Assembly: GCA_963826505.1 (NCBI GenBank)
Contig: CAWGXG010000006.1
Location: 310,001 to 374,000 of the forward strand
Reading direction: 5' to 3'
Origin: CAWGXG01 sp963826505
GTDB lineage: Bacteria > Chloroflexota > Anaerolineae > Aggregatilineales > Aggregatilineaceae
DNA length: 64,000 bases
Part shown: piece after piece, positions 26,943 through 36,510 of the stretch
Position numbering within the stretch: position 1 is the first letter of the stretch
How the letters are laid out: each line of letters opens with the position of its first letter
Position numbers and translations under genes: made by a program
The notes under the pieces: generated by a model
The model's database searches: none
The model's input: only the letters and a program-made list of their open reading frames with translations
Told to the model about the DNA's origin: nothing

Positions 26943-29288
26943 TTATGCACCGTGAGTTTTATAAATTCTTCGCATACGTGATCTTTTTTGCACCGCAAAC
27001 CCAAACGAGATGCCGGCCACCATAAGAATGGTAGCGCCTGTCACCACTACGCCGATGATCAGGCTGGAGGGGAGGTAGCGCAAATGGACCCTATAGCGCC
27101 CTGCGCAGGGCAGATAAACCCCTGACCAGCGGTGATCGGTTGGGAAAACTGCCGCAGAGTGATCGTTGATCCACGCCTCCCAGCCACGCATGTAGGTCTG
27201 ATTGATCACTAGCAAACCCGCTTGCGGCGACTCGATCGTGAGCCACAAATTCCCACCTTCCAAACGCACGTCTGAAAGCTGCTCCGTGGTGCTGGTATCA
27301 GATGGACAAGCCTGCGCTTTGGGCAGATCGCCCTCGATGACCGCATGCTGCCGGTAATCGATTCCGGTTTGTTCCAACCAGTGGAGTGATGCGTCCGCTG
27401 ACGAAACTGATTCTACATCTGGAACAACAAAGGCAAACGGCAGCGCATCCGGGTTCTCGATACTGCGCACCGGCCCAAAATCACGTCCTTCACGCAGCGA
27501 TGAATCGTCCGGCATCGGAACGTCTTTTCCAACAATCAGCCACTGTACCCCGAATAGATCGAGCAAATCGGGACGCGCAATGGTAGTGAGCGCGATCTCG
27601 TTTTCCAGGTATGTGTCCGGTGCGCGCCCTGCCAGCAAGTTGGCGGCGCCGACCAAGCGCTGAGGTATCACCGAAGAATAGGCGTTGAGAAATACCAGGC
27701 CGCTCTCAGCCGTGGCGTTGACCTGGCCCGAATCGGGCGTGTCCGTTTCAAAAAACGCGACGCTGCGCGCACCTGTTACGGGGAAATTTTCGGGCGTGAT
27801 ATAGGCCAAATCCGTGGGGGTTGCCGCCCGGTAGATGATCGGAACGGCATAGCAGGCCAGGTCGGCGACCACGGTGCCAAAGATCAGCAAGGCGGCCGGG
27901 AGGGTGCGCCGGGCGCGGTAGAATTGTGTTGCCAACACAAACGCCAGCAGCGCGGCCACAAACCAAACGGTGCCCCGCAGCAGACGTTCAGGAAACACGT
28001 CAAACGACTTGGCCGGATCTGGGACCGGGTATAGCGCGGCTCCGATTTGGATCAGCACTAGAACCACAGTCCCCAGCAAAAACAGCCGCGACCGACGTGT
28101 TGTACCGCGAGTCGATTCCGGGCGCAGAAACTGGTCGAGACCATACCCGGCCAGCATCGCCAAGCCCAGGCCAGTGATCATGGCATGGCGCGACGGATTG
28201 CGAAACAGCGCGTATCCAGGAACAACCTTGACGAACAGCCGGAATAATCCGGCCTGAGTCCCTAGCGCTAACCACAAAAAGAGGACAGCAATACCTGCCC
28301 ACCAACGCACCTGGGGTAAATTCCATGCGTGACGCACGGCATAAAACGCCAACAGCAGGGTAGCTGCACCCACATACAGCGCATTTTCTGGCCAGGCATA
28401 ATCGGTGATGTCAGGATCATCGAAGGTATACGGCAGCGCATAGCCAAAGACCATCGGTACCGGCAGCGCACCCAAATTGTAACTTGCTTCGTCGAGGCCA
28501 CCCTGGCGATTGCCCTGGGCCACAACATCGAGGGTGATCAGGGTACGGGCGGCGCCCAACCCCAGCCCTATCAGCACGGCCACGCCTGCCCAGGCTACAA
28601 ACCGCCGCCGATCAACTGATTCATAAACCAACAGATACAGCCCTAGGAAGACCGAAAGCAGGCTGGTATACAGCGCCATCTGGTATATACCAATACCGAT
28701 CAGCAGCGTTGATCCGAATATCAGCCCTAAGCTGAGCGCCCGCCACCAGTTTGGCTGGCGTGCCAGATAGACGATCGCCAGCAATTGCCAGATCATCAAG
28801 ACGCGGCCATACAGGTGGGCGGTGTGCCCGGCCTCGACGCGCGCTACCAGGGGAGCGCCCAGCAGCGTGATGATGGCCACCAGCGCGGCGCCCATGATGC
28901 TAATCCTCAGGGCGCGCGCTAACCAGTATGCCGCGAGCCCCGCCAACCAGAAATTGATGGCCAGCATCCAATTGAAAGCGGCAGGCGTCCGGAACAGCCC
29001 GAAAACCCATTCCGGTGGATAAAGCGGCACTACGTCTTCTTCAACAATGAGCGGGAAACCGCCCTTTAAGACGGGGGTCCAGGCCGGCAAGTTGCCTTGT
29101 GCAACCAGTGACCAAAAATAATGACGCAGTGGATATCGCGAGCGCAGCGTATCGGCTTCCCCGGCCAGACGGTGTCCGGCCAATCCCTGGCAGTGCAGCA
29201 GCAGCGTCGCCAGCGCGATGAGCAGCACGGCCCACAGCAGTTCACGGCGTATCAGCGGCTCAGCCGGATTGCTTATTCTCTGTAACAT
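26943..29288 (-). CDS. YfhO-like multi-spanning membrane protein
   Basis: 781 residues with about 12 TM segments and a C-terminal extracytoplasmic domain. WTPVLKGGFPLIVEEDVVPLYPP in the first loop is the kind of WxP/GxP...LYP motif seen in YfhO and related GT-C-type membrane glycosyltransferases. The region after residue 600 is soluble and closes with one more TM and a basic tail (QKRSRMRRIYKTHGA). YfhO proteins glycosylate teichoic acids or are of unknown function. No lipid-linked sugar genes are adjacent. It stands alone, divergent from the Fbp-type importer. Confidence 0.75.
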   Translation of the reverse strand: MLQRISNPAEPLIRRELLWAVLLIALATLLLHCQGLAGHRLAGEADTLRSRYPLRHYFWSLVAQGNLPAWTPVLKGGFPLIVEEDVVPLYPPEWVFGLFRTPAAFNWMLAINFWLAGLAAYWLARALRISIMGAALVAIITLLGAPLVARVEAGHTAHLYGRVLMIWQLLAIVYLARQPNWWRALSLGLIFGSTLLIGIGIYQMALYTSLLSVFLGLYLLVYESVDRRRFVAWAGVAVLIGLGLGAARTLITLDVVAQGNRQGGLDEASYNLGALPVPMVFGYALPYTFDDPDITDYAWPENALYVGAATLLLAFYAVRHAWNLPQVRWWAGIAVLFLWLALGTQAGLFRLFVKVVPGYALFRNPSRHAMITGLGLAMLAGYGLDQFLRPESTRGTTRRSRLFLLGTVVLVLIQIGAALYPVPDPAKSFDVFPERLLRGTVWFVAALLAFVLATQFYRARRTLPAALLIFGTVVADLACYAVPIIYRAATPTDLAYITPENFPVTGARSVAFFETDTPDSGQVNATAESGLVFLNAYSSVIPQRLVGAANLLAGRAPDTYLENEIALTTIARPDLLDLFGVQWLIVGKDVPMPDDSSLREGRDFGPVRSIENPDALPFAFVVPDVESVSSADASLHWLEQTGIDYRQHAVIEGDLPKAQACPSDTSTTEQLSDVRLEGGNLWLTIESPQAGLLVINQTYMRGWEAWINDHSAAVFPTDHRWSGVYLPCAGRYRVHLRYLPSSLIIGVVVTGATILMVAGISFGFAVQKRSRMRRIYKTHGA

Positions 29289-29600
29289 CTATGGAAACCG
29301 CTACCTTTCGCGTACCATGTTCGACGATAACTATAGCGGGAAGCGGCACCATCAACCAGGATGGAACCAACGCGGCAGGCATTTCCGGCATCAATTTGGA
29401 CTGTCTCCGCTCAATAGCCTCCGATCTTCGCCTGCAATCGTAGCTGAGACCCAGGGTCGGGAGGAAATTTCGCCGGTACGGATTTCGCAAAGCCTAGAGT
29501 CGTTTGTGCGAGAGGTTAAATATGTTTTATAATTGCCCTATCTCATTGCATGCGAGATTAAGATGTGTCTTTTTGAAACCACATAAGGGGATATCGCATT
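29289..29600 (+). promoter_or_regulatory. Intergenic region with promoter of the Fbp-type importer
   Basis: 312 bp between divergent genes. A -10 TATAAT lies at 29528-29533, with a weak TTGTGC (29504-29509) 18 bp upstream. AAGGGGA is placed about 9 bp before the ATG at 29601. No other structure was noticed. Confidence 0.5.
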
Positions 29601-30701
29601 ATGAAAAAGTTGTCGTTTGTGCTCATGTTCTTATTGGCGCTGGCGTTGGTAGTGCCGATCGTCGGCACGAGCACGGCCACGGCTAGAGCCAACACGCTGA
29701 CCGTTCTGTGCACCCCTCAGGAAGATTGGTGCGTCGCCCAGACGCAGGCCTTCCAGAAGGAAACCGGAATCGAGACGTCCTACGTGCGCATGTCCTCCGG
29801 CGAATCGCTGGCACGCATTCGGGCGACTCAGGACGATCCGGAATTCTCAGTCTGGTGGGGTGGCCCGGCGGATGCCTTCATCGCGGCGGCGAATGAAGGG
29901 CTGCTGGAAGCCTACGAGCCTGCGCTCGCGTCCGTCCTGCCTCCGAACGCCGTTGGCGAGGGACACTACTGGCACGGTGTGTATATTGGGGCGCTGGGTT
30001 TCTGCTCCAACGTCGAATACCTCAAAGAGCTGGGCCTTGAAGCGCCCACTTCGTGGGACGACCTGCTCGATCCCAAGCTCAAGGGCAACGTAGCGATGGC
30101 GCACCCCGCCACCTCCGGCACGGCATTTACCGCGTTCTGGACCGTTGTCACGCTCAAGGCGGACGAACTCGAAGCCGCCGAAGCTGGCACGGGTTACGAC
30201 GCCGACGGCTCACCCACCCAGGCCGCCATCGACAACGCGTTCGAGTACTTCAGCCAGCTGCATCAGAACATCTTGCAATACACGCGCTCCGGCGCGGCCC
30301 CCGGTCAGATGGCTGGCAACGGCGAGATCGCGGTCGCGATTATCTTCTCGCACGACTGCGTGAAGCTTCAAGTCGAAGGTTTCGAAGGTGTCGTGGTAAC
30401 GTCCTTCCCCGAAGAGGGCACCGGCTATGAAATCGGTGGCATGGGCATCATCAAGGGCGCGCCGGAACTTGAGGCCGCCAAGATGTGGGTCGATTGGGCG
30501 CTGACCCCCGAGGCGCAAGCTATCGGCCAGACCGTCAACTCGCTGCAACTGCCGACCAATCCCGATACCCCGGTTTCGCCGCTGTCGGTGAACCTGGCCG
30601 ATGTGAACCTTGTCAATTACAACTTCGTTGCCGCTGGTTTGCATCGCACCGAGATCACCGAGCGCTTCGACGCTGAAATTGCGCCGCAGCCAGTCGAGTA
30701 G
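29601..30701 (+). CDS. ABC importer substrate-binding protein (AfuA/FbpA type)
   Basis: 366 residues with a signal peptide cleaved near TATARA (about residue 30). The mature protein resembles family-1 binding proteins of the Fe3+/thiamine/aminoethylphosphonate type: ETGIETSYVRMSSGESLARI, VWWGGPADAFIAAANEGLLEAY, LGLEAPTSWDDLLDPKLKG, then TPEAQAIGQTVNSLQLPTNP. I do not see the paired C-terminal tyrosines that define FbpA iron binding, so iron is not assured. It is followed by a permease and an ATPase, and then an MttB-family methyltransferase, which raises a methylated amine or related substrate as a guess. Confidence 0.85.
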   Translation: MKKLSFVLMFLLALALVVPIVGTSTATARANTLTVLCTPQEDWCVAQTQAFQKETGIETSYVRMSSGESLARIRATQDDPEFSVWWGGPADAFIAAANEGLLEAYEPALASVLPPNAVGEGHYWHGVYIGALGFCSNVEYLKELGLEAPTSWDDLLDPKLKGNVAMAHPATSGTAFTAFWTVVTLKADELEAAEAGTGYDADGSPTQAAIDNAFEYFSQLHQNILQYTRSGAAPGQMAGNGEIAVAIIFSHDCVKLQVEGFEGVVVTSFPEEGTGYEIGGMGIIKGAPELEAAKMWVDWALTPEAQAIGQTVNSLQLPTNPDTPVSPLSVNLADVNLVNYNFVAAGLHRTEITERFDAEIAPQPVE

Positions 30702-30727
30702 GGTCAGGAAAAGTATTCTCGTAGGGC

Positions 30728-30781
30728 GTGTTGACCGTTTTCCCGCTATCGCCGCGCGGCGAAAGTATTTCAGGTCAACAC
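30728..30781 (+). promoter_or_regulatory. Nested palindromes in the binding protein-permease gap
   Basis: GTGTTGACC (30728-30736) pairs perfectly with GGTCAACAC (30773-30781). The loop contains TCGCCGCGCGGCGA (30749-30762), a perfect 14-base palindrome. In RNA this would be a two-tier stem, likely stabilising the 3' end of the binding-protein transcript. Confidence 0.6.
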
Positions 30782-30808
30782 CCCTGTCATCAAGTTGCGA
30801 ACATCACC

Positions 30809-30833
30809 GCCCCCTACCTCACTGGTGGGGGGC
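30809..30833 (+). terminator. Attenuator-like hairpin before the permease
   Basis: A 10-bp stem (GCCCCCTACC 30809-30818; GGTGGGGGGC 30824-30833; one G-T wobble) with a 5-base loop, followed by ATTTGT. It ends 20 bp before the permease start and would reduce read-through, giving more binding protein than permease. Confidence 0.6.
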
Positions 30834-30853
30834 ATTTGTAAGGGGATGGGACG

Positions 30854-32590
30854 TTGAGAAGACTGACGCGCTATCGCCAGATCGCGGAATTCTGGCGCAT
30901 CTTTCAGGATCCAATACTGTTTATCGGCCTGGTCTTGGTCGTGATCTTCGTTGTCGTGGCGATCCTCGCGCCAATCTACAAGATGGTCGAAGAGAGCCGG
31001 ACCGAAAAAGGCCAAGAGCTTTTTGATCGTTATTTGAATTCGCCGGTCTACCAGCGCATCATCGAAAATACGCTTAAGATGGGGTTGGTTGTAGGCGCAA
31101 CAGGCACCGCGCTTGGATTCTTGATGGCCTATGTTCAGGTCAAAATGCGCGTGCCATTCAAGCGTTTTATGCATTTCATGTGTTTGATCCCGATTATCTC
31201 GCCTCCCTTTGCGGTGGCCACATCGGTGCTGCTGTTGTTCGGGCGCAGCGGCATGATCTCCAAAAAGATGTTTGGGGTGCGTTACGACATTTACGGGCTG
31301 GACGGACTGACCATCGTTCTGACGCTGTCGTTGTTCACGCTGGCTTACCTCAACCTGAAGGGGATGATGCTCGCACTTGACCCGGCGCTGGATGAGGCCG
31401 CGACCAACCTGGGCGCGGGCAAATGGCGCATCTTCCGTACAGTGACGCTGCCCATGCTGCTGCCGGGCATCGCCGGATCGTTTCTGATCATCTTCGTCGA
31501 AGCAGTGGCCGATCTCGGTAACCCGCTGGTGTTGGGCGGCAATTATGAAGTGCTGGCCACACGTATTTACGTGTCGATCGTCGGTCTATACAACACGACG
31601 GCGGCGGCGGTGCTGTCGGTGATTCTGCTGGTGCCGTCCCTGGTCGTGTTTGCGGTGCAGCGCTACTGGGTCAGCCGCCTATCGGTGATCTCGGTCACGG
31701 GTAAGCCGAGCGGCAAACCGCAAGAAATCAATCACCCGCTGGTTCGTTGGCCGCTGTTCACGTTGGCGATGGTGATCTGCCTGCTGATCGTGCTGATCTA
31801 TTCCGTGATTTTTGTCGGCGCGTTTGTCAACGTGTTTAACGTCGATAACACCTTCACGCTGGAACACTTCGACTTCGTGATCAACGGTTACGGCTCCCAA
31901 GCCATGAGGGACACTACCCAGCTCTCCGCCATAGCGACGCCGATCGCGGGCATCATGGGCATGTTGATCGCGTTCTTGGTGGTGCGGAAGAATTTCCTGG
32001 GGCGCGGGGCGCTAGATTTCGCGACCATGATGGGTATCGCCGTGCCCGGTACGATTTTGGGTATCGGCTACTTGCTGATGTTCAACCGGCCCACGGACAT
32101 CACGCTGCCCCTGCTCGGCACAGTGACCCTGATCCCCAAGCTCACCGGCGGGCGCGCGGTCTTTGGCGGGGCAGGAGCGATCGTGTTGGTGTATATCATC
32201 CGCAGTACCCCCGCCGCTTTGCGTGCCGGAGTCGCCGCGCTGTCGCAGATTGATCCGGTTATCGAGGAGGCGTCGATCAGCCTGGGCGCGGATAATTTCG
32301 CTACGTTCCGCCGTGTGACGCTGCCGCTGATCCGCCCGGCGTTTTTCTCCGGGCTGGTGTATGCGTTTGCGCGTTCGATGACGACCATCTCCGCGATTGT
32401 CTTCCTGACGACGCCGCGCACGAAAATCATGACGGCGCAGATCCTGAACGAAGTGGAAAACGGGCGCTATGGCAACGCGTTTGCTTACTGCGTCATCTTG
32501 ATTGGTATCGTGGTGGTGGCAATTGGAATTCTGGCCTTTGCTGTCGGGACCACAACCGGAACTGAGCGGACATTGGAAGGGGGCGCTTGA
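30854..32590 (+). CDS. ABC importer permease, duplicated (FbpB type)
   Basis: 578 residues with about 12 TM segments and two copies of the binding-protein-dependent permease domain. The first EAA loop is EAATNLGAGKWRIFRTVTLPML near residue 180. The second is EEASISLGADNFATFRRVTLPLI near 475. It starts at TTG (30854) with AGGGGA seven bases upstream. The two-in-one layout is typical of Fe3+/thiamine/aminoethylphosphonate importers. The stop overlaps the start region of the ATPase gene. The substrate cannot be read from the sequence. Confidence 0.9.
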   Translation: MRRLTRYRQIAEFWRIFQDPILFIGLVLVVIFVVVAILAPIYKMVEESRTEKGQELFDRYLNSPVYQRIIENTLKMGLVVGATGTALGFLMAYVQVKMRVPFKRFMHFMCLIPIISPPFAVATSVLLLFGRSGMISKKMFGVRYDIYGLDGLTIVLTLSLFTLAYLNLKGMMLALDPALDEAATNLGAGKWRIFRTVTLPMLLPGIAGSFLIIFVEAVADLGNPLVLGGNYEVLATRIYVSIVGLYNTTAAAVLSVILLVPSLVVFAVQRYWVSRLSVISVTGKPSGKPQEINHPLVRWPLFTLAMVICLLIVLIYSVIFVGAFVNVFNVDNTFTLEHFDFVINGYGSQAMRDTTQLSAIATPIAGIMGMLIAFLVVRKNFLGRGALDFATMMGIAVPGTILGIGYLLMFNRPTDITLPLLGTVTLIPKLTGGRAVFGGAGAIVLVYIIRSTPAALRAGVAALSQIDPVIEEASISLGADNFATFRRVTLPLIRPAFFSGLVYAFARSMTTISAIVFLTTPRTKIMTAQILNEVENGRYGNAFAYCVILIGIVVVAIGILAFAVGTTTGTERTLEGGA

Positions 32591-32592
32591 CG

Positions 32593-33675
32593 ATGGCCGA
32601 AACTGGAAGCCTGGTGTTAGAAGATTTGACCAAAGTATTCCCGCAGCGTGATGGAAACGGCGAAGTGGTCGCCGTCGATCATGTCTCGCTGACGATCCAC
32701 GAAGGCGAGTTCGTGACGCTGCTCGGCCCATCCGGCTGTGGCAAAACCACGACGCTGCGTATGGTCTCCGGTTTTGAGCTGCCCACCGCGGGCCGGGTGC
32801 TGCTCGACGGTCAGGACATATCCTTCCGCCCACCGAACAAGCGCGATATGGCGATGGTGTTTCAGAGCTACGCGCTGTTCCCGCATATGAACGTGTTCAA
32901 CAACGTGGCGTACGGGTTGCGCGCACACCATGTCTCGCGCTCAAAAATCCGCGAACGCGTGCAAGATGCGCTCGAAATGATGGAGTTGGGCAAGCTTGCT
33001 GAGCGCCGCCCGCATGAGCTTTCTGGTGGGCAGCAACAGCGCGTGGCCCTGGCGCGCTCGTTGGTGATCGAACCGCGCGTGCTGCTTTTTGATGAGCCGC
33101 TTTCGAACCTGGATGCGAAACTGCGCGTGCAGATGCGCAGTGAGATCCACAATCTCCAGCGCCGCCTAAACATCACCAGCATGTATGTGACACACGATCA
33201 GGTCGAGGCGATGGCGCTATCGGATCAGGTTGTGATCATGAATGAGGGACGTATCGAGCAGATCGGCCCGCCGGAAGAAATCTACCGCCGCCCGGCGTCT
33301 CGTTTTGTGGCGGACTTCATCGGGCGGGCGAATTTCGTTGAAGCGAAGATCGAAGCAGTGCAGGATCACGCCGTGACTGTGACAATGCTCGGCCAGACGG
33401 TGACGCTGCCGGTTGAATTCGGTCCGAAAACGGGCCAGACCGTGGTTGCTGTCATCCGACCCGAGGCGCTCACGTTGAGCAACGATCCCGCGCTGCCTCA
33501 GGTCAAAGTCGGCCAGGTGATGTATCTGGGCTCGTCGGTAGATTACGTGGTCGAGATAGACGGTAAGCCGTTCACCGTAGTGGACGCCGATCCGCGTTTC
33601 GGGCACGTGTTCAAAGAAGGGCAATCAGTGGGGATCACCTTCGTTCCGGAGACGGTGCACCTGCTGGCGGGATAA
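32593..33675 (+). CDS. ABC importer ATPase (FbpC/PotA type)
   Basis: About 360 residues from the ATG at 32593 (GGAAGGGGG upstream; a TTG at 32587 overlapping the permease stop is also possible). It has Walker A GPSGCGKTT, Q-loop MVFQSYALFPHM, signature LSGGQQQRVALARSL, Walker B VLLFDEPLSNLD and H-loop VTHDQVEAM. A C-terminal TOBE domain follows (about 280-360), as in the MalK/PotA/FbpC group. It energises the importer encoded just upstream. Confidence 0.92.
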   Translation: MAETGSLVLEDLTKVFPQRDGNGEVVAVDHVSLTIHEGEFVTLLGPSGCGKTTTLRMVSGFELPTAGRVLLDGQDISFRPPNKRDMAMVFQSYALFPHMNVFNNVAYGLRAHHVSRSKIRERVQDALEMMELGKLAERRPHELSGGQQQRVALARSLVIEPRVLLFDEPLSNLDAKLRVQMRSEIHNLQRRLNITSMYVTHDQVEAMALSDQVVIMNEGRIEQIGPPEEIYRRPASRFVADFIGRANFVEAKIEAVQDHAVTVTMLGQTVTLPVEFGPKTGQTVVAVIRPEALTLSNDPALPQVKVGQVMYLGSSVDYVVEIDGKPFTVVDADPRFGHVFKEGQSVGITFVPETVHLLAG

Positions 33676-34145
33676 CCGGGCAACGCAGTTTCAGGGAAGT
33701 AGCGGATAAACGCAGGCGACCCTTACGTCGCGGAAAACAAAACTCAGGTGGAATAAGCGAGTGCTGTGAACGGGTACGGTGCCATTCCACCTGCTGTTTA
33801 TCAGGTGCGGGTCCGTGTATCTGCGCTTGCGTGAGCGCAAGGAGCCGCCTCATCACGCGAGCAAACCTTGTCACGAATGCGCAGTGAATGCTATCATCCT
33901 CGTACTGCCAACCCCTCTCGCCGGGCAGGCTAGAAAGCCAGCGTGCGATTTTCTGGCGGCTCACCTGTCCGAGCGCGTTTCAGCTACCGGCGATCAGGCA
34001 ATGTGTACCTGTCAGGAACCTTTATTGCCTGCGGAGCTGCCGGGCAGTACGATGCTGGAAGCGCGACCCGTGCGCGTGAAACGTCCCACCAACACCCGTT
34101 TTCCGACGGGGATCCGCCTATATAGTTTAAGGAGTAAAACCACCC
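33676..34145 (+). other. Gene-free interval before the MttB-family gene
   Basis: 470 bp without a credible gene. It holds a small hairpin CTTGCG-TGAG-CGCAAG (33826-33841), a weak GCGAC/GTCGC stem (33716-33731), and an AAGGAG Shine-Dalgarno before the GTG at 34146. A TATATA stretch just before the SD may belong to a promoter. Open frames here lack SDs and recognisable motifs. Confidence 0.35.
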
Positions 34146-35603
34146 GTGACACAACAACTACCTGTGGGCACTTTGCAGCCGTTTGCGCGCGCCTTGTCCG
34201 ATGAGCAGGTGCGCGCCATTCATGCCGCCTCGATGGCGATTCTGGAACGCACTGGGGTCGACATGCAGTCCTCTCGCGCCAAAGCGCTGCTGCTGGAGGC
34301 CGGTGCGACGGAATCCAACGGCCGCCTCAAGATACCAGAGCGGCTGGTGATCGATGCGATCCAGAGCGCGCCGTCATGCATCCCGATGCACACGCGTCTG
34401 GGTAAATTGACCATGCCGCTGGAACTGGGCAAGGTCTTTTTTGGCTCTGGATCGGATGCAAACTTTGTGCTGGATCTTGAAACGGGCGAACGCCGCCGCA
34501 CGACAGCCCAGGACGTGTACGATTACGCACGGCTGGCGGACGCGCTGGGGAATATCGATTTCGTGATGTCGATGAGCAATCCCTCGGATGTGCCCCCTGA
34601 TGACCTGTACATCCACGAATTCATCGGCATGATACGGGGGTCGGTGAAGCCGAATGTCTACACCACTAAAGACCGTGGGGACATGGAAGACATTTACCGG
34701 ATTGCGGTGGCTGTGGCAGGCGGCGAACAGGCGCTGCGCGAAAAGCCATTTTGTTTGCTCTACCCAGAGCCCATATCTCCCTTATTGATACACGAGGAAG
34801 CTCTCGAAAAAATGTTATTCTGCGCCGAAAAAGGCATTCCGACCGCGTTTGTCCCTTCGACCAACTGCGGCGGCGGTGGGCCCGTCACGCTGGCCGGGGC
34901 GGTGGCATTGGGAAGCGCCGAGTGTCTGGTGGGGCTGGTGTTGACGCAGTTGATCCGGCCGGGCACACCGTTTCTCTACGGGTTCAACACGGCAGCGATG
35001 GACATGAAGAGCGCGATCATCAGCTATGGCTCCCCGGAATGGAGCCTGGGCATGATGGCGTGCAACGATCTGGCTCGCTACTACAACCTGCCGGTGTGGG
35101 GCTATGGCGGTGCAACCGACAGCAAGACCGTGGACGCGCAAACGGGCGTGGAATATACGTTCTCGCTCATGACCGCTTTTCTGGCGCGTACCACCTTGGT
35201 CCACGATGTCGGCTATATCGAGCACGGCAACGGCGCCGCGATGGAAGCCCTGGTCGTCGCTGACGAAATCATCGGGCGGACCCGTTTCCTGGTGGGTGGC
35301 ATCGAGATCAACGACAACACCCTGGGGCTGGATGCTATCGCTGGCGTGCGACCTGGGGCGGGCTTCCTGGCGGACGATCACACGTTGGAGAATTGGCGTG
35401 CGGCACAATGGACGCCGACGATCTCGGACCGTGAGCGCTTCGGGCGTTGGGAAGAGAAGGGCAGTAAGGATCTCGCGGCTCGTGCCAACGACCGCGCGCG
35501 CAAGTTATTGGCCAAACACATTCCGGCGCCGCTGCCAGACGCCGCTGAAGCTGTGATCGCCGATGTATTGGCCGAGCGTGCTGAGCGGCAAAAGTCGGTG
35601 TAG
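34146..35603 (+). CDS. MttB-family (trimethylamine methyltransferase-like) protein, non-pyrrolysine
   Basis: 485 residues, GTG start with AAGGAG upstream. It is a paralogue of the protein at 1502-2962. Shared blocks are SMAILERTGVDM against SLEILERVGIEV, GSGSDANFVLDLETGERR against GGSDCLNILDHRTGQRR, and a C-terminal GFLADDHTLENWR. No internal amber codon is present, so pyrrolysine is not used. The substrate is likely a quaternary amine or betaine-like compound, but no corrinoid partner is visible. It lies 470 bp after the Fbp-type importer on the same strand and is followed by a strong terminator. Confidence 0.88.
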   Translation: MTQQLPVGTLQPFARALSDEQVRAIHAASMAILERTGVDMQSSRAKALLLEAGATESNGRLKIPERLVIDAIQSAPSCIPMHTRLGKLTMPLELGKVFFGSGSDANFVLDLETGERRRTTAQDVYDYARLADALGNIDFVMSMSNPSDVPPDDLYIHEFIGMIRGSVKPNVYTTKDRGDMEDIYRIAVAVAGGEQALREKPFCLLYPEPISPLLIHEEALEKMLFCAEKGIPTAFVPSTNCGGGGPVTLAGAVALGSAECLVGLVLTQLIRPGTPFLYGFNTAAMDMKSAIISYGSPEWSLGMMACNDLARYYNLPVWGYGGATDSKTVDAQTGVEYTFSLMTAFLARTTLVHDVGYIEHGNGAAMEALVVADEIIGRTRFLVGGIEINDNTLGLDAIAGVRPGAGFLADDHTLENWRAAQWTPTISDRERFGRWEEKGSKDLAARANDRARKLLAKHIPAPLPDAAEAVIADVLAERAERQKSV

Positions 35604-35738
35604 CACTGACGTGATCGCGTGGCGCTGCACGTGCATCTGTGCGGGGACGTGACGCTCGGTTAGACGTTATGAATTGCCTGTCACCGGCGACGGGTACGCG
35701 TCTCTCTGTGCCGCAAGATCGTGCTGAACCAGAATCGC

Positions 35739-35770
35739 CGCGCGCAGTTCACCGGCTGCGCGCGTTTTTT
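35739..35770 (+). terminator. Strong rho-independent terminator
   Basis: A perfect 9-bp GC stem, CGCGCGCAG (35739-35747) and CTGCGCGCG (35756-35764), with an 8-base loop, followed immediately by TTTTTT. It ends the MttB-family transcript. Confidence 0.9.
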
Positions 35771-35847
35771 GATTGAACTCCCGGTAGTCTGCGTATAAAC
35801 ACCATCTAGTCTGTGATGCATTTTGACCGTGGCCCTCAGGAAATGAT

Positions 35848-35856
35848 TGCTATAAT
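35848..35856 (+). promoter_or_regulatory. Extended -10 promoter of the LysE gene
   Basis: TGC followed by TATAAT (35851-35856) is an extended -10. TTGACC at 35823-35828 is 22 bp away, too far for a usual -35, so the extended -10 probably carries the promoter. Confidence 0.55.
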
Positions 35857-35892
35857 GTAAGTTCCCTATGTTCTTCTCGCAAGGAAAACCGG

Positions 35893-36492
35893 ATGGGATC
35901 GATCAACCTGAGTGCATGCCTCGCCTTTGTTTTTGTGACGACTTTTACGCCCGGCCCGAACAATATTTCCAGTTCGTCCATGGGGATTCTCTACGGGTAT
36001 CGCAGGAGCATCCCCTACTTGCTGGGCATCGCGAGTGGTTTTTTCGGGATCATGATGCTGTGTGGCGTTGTGTCGCGCACGTTGTATGACATCTTTCCGA
36101 CGCTGGAGTCGGCTATGCGCGTGGCTGGCGCGGCTTATATTCTGTGGCTGGCCTATAAGACGCTCAAATCCAGCTACCAGTATGCGGCAGATGCGTCGGC
36201 GGTCCTGGGCTTTGCGGATGGCTTGTTGTTGCAGGCGCTCAACCCCAAGGTGTGGGTGTATGGCTTGACGCTCTACGCTACCTTCCTGGCCAGCATCACG
36301 GGTAACGTGCTGCTGTTAATCATCTCGGCGTGTTTATTAGCGGGGCTATCATTTTCGTCAATCTCGACCTGGGCGGTCTCAGGGGTGGTGATCAAGCGTG
36401 CCCTGCGCGAGCCTCGCTACCAAAAAGGCGTGAATATCGGGTTGGCCCTGCTGCTGGTCTACACGGCGGTTGAACTATCGGGCCTGCTGTGA
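35893..36492 (+). CDS. LysE-family amino acid exporter
   Basis: 199 residues, six TM segments. The N-terminal TTFTPGPNNISSSSMG is the LysE/RhtB signature (TPGPN), and LLLQALNPKVWVYGL near residue 115 is the second conserved block (NPK). AAGGA lies at proper spacing before the ATG. These proteins export amino acids or small derivatives by proton exchange. It converges with a P1-family peptidase gene 18 bp away. A link (peptidase releasing an amino acid that is exported) is possible but unproven. Confidence 0.88.
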   Translation: MGSINLSACLAFVFVTTFTPGPNNISSSSMGILYGYRRSIPYLLGIASGFFGIMMLCGVVSRTLYDIFPTLESAMRVAGAAYILWLAYKTLKSSYQYAADASAVLGFADGLLLQALNPKVWVYGLTLYATFLASITGNVLLLIISACLLAGLSFSSISTWAVSGVVIKRALREPRYQKGVNIGLALLLVYTAVELSGLL

Positions 36493-36510
36493 CAGCGATC
36501 GCCAGGCATC

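Noticed and set aside
33779..34204. A 141-codon open frame before the MttB-family gene
   Set aside because: It has no Shine-Dalgarno, no recognisable motif, and overlaps the real GTG start with its own SD at 34146.
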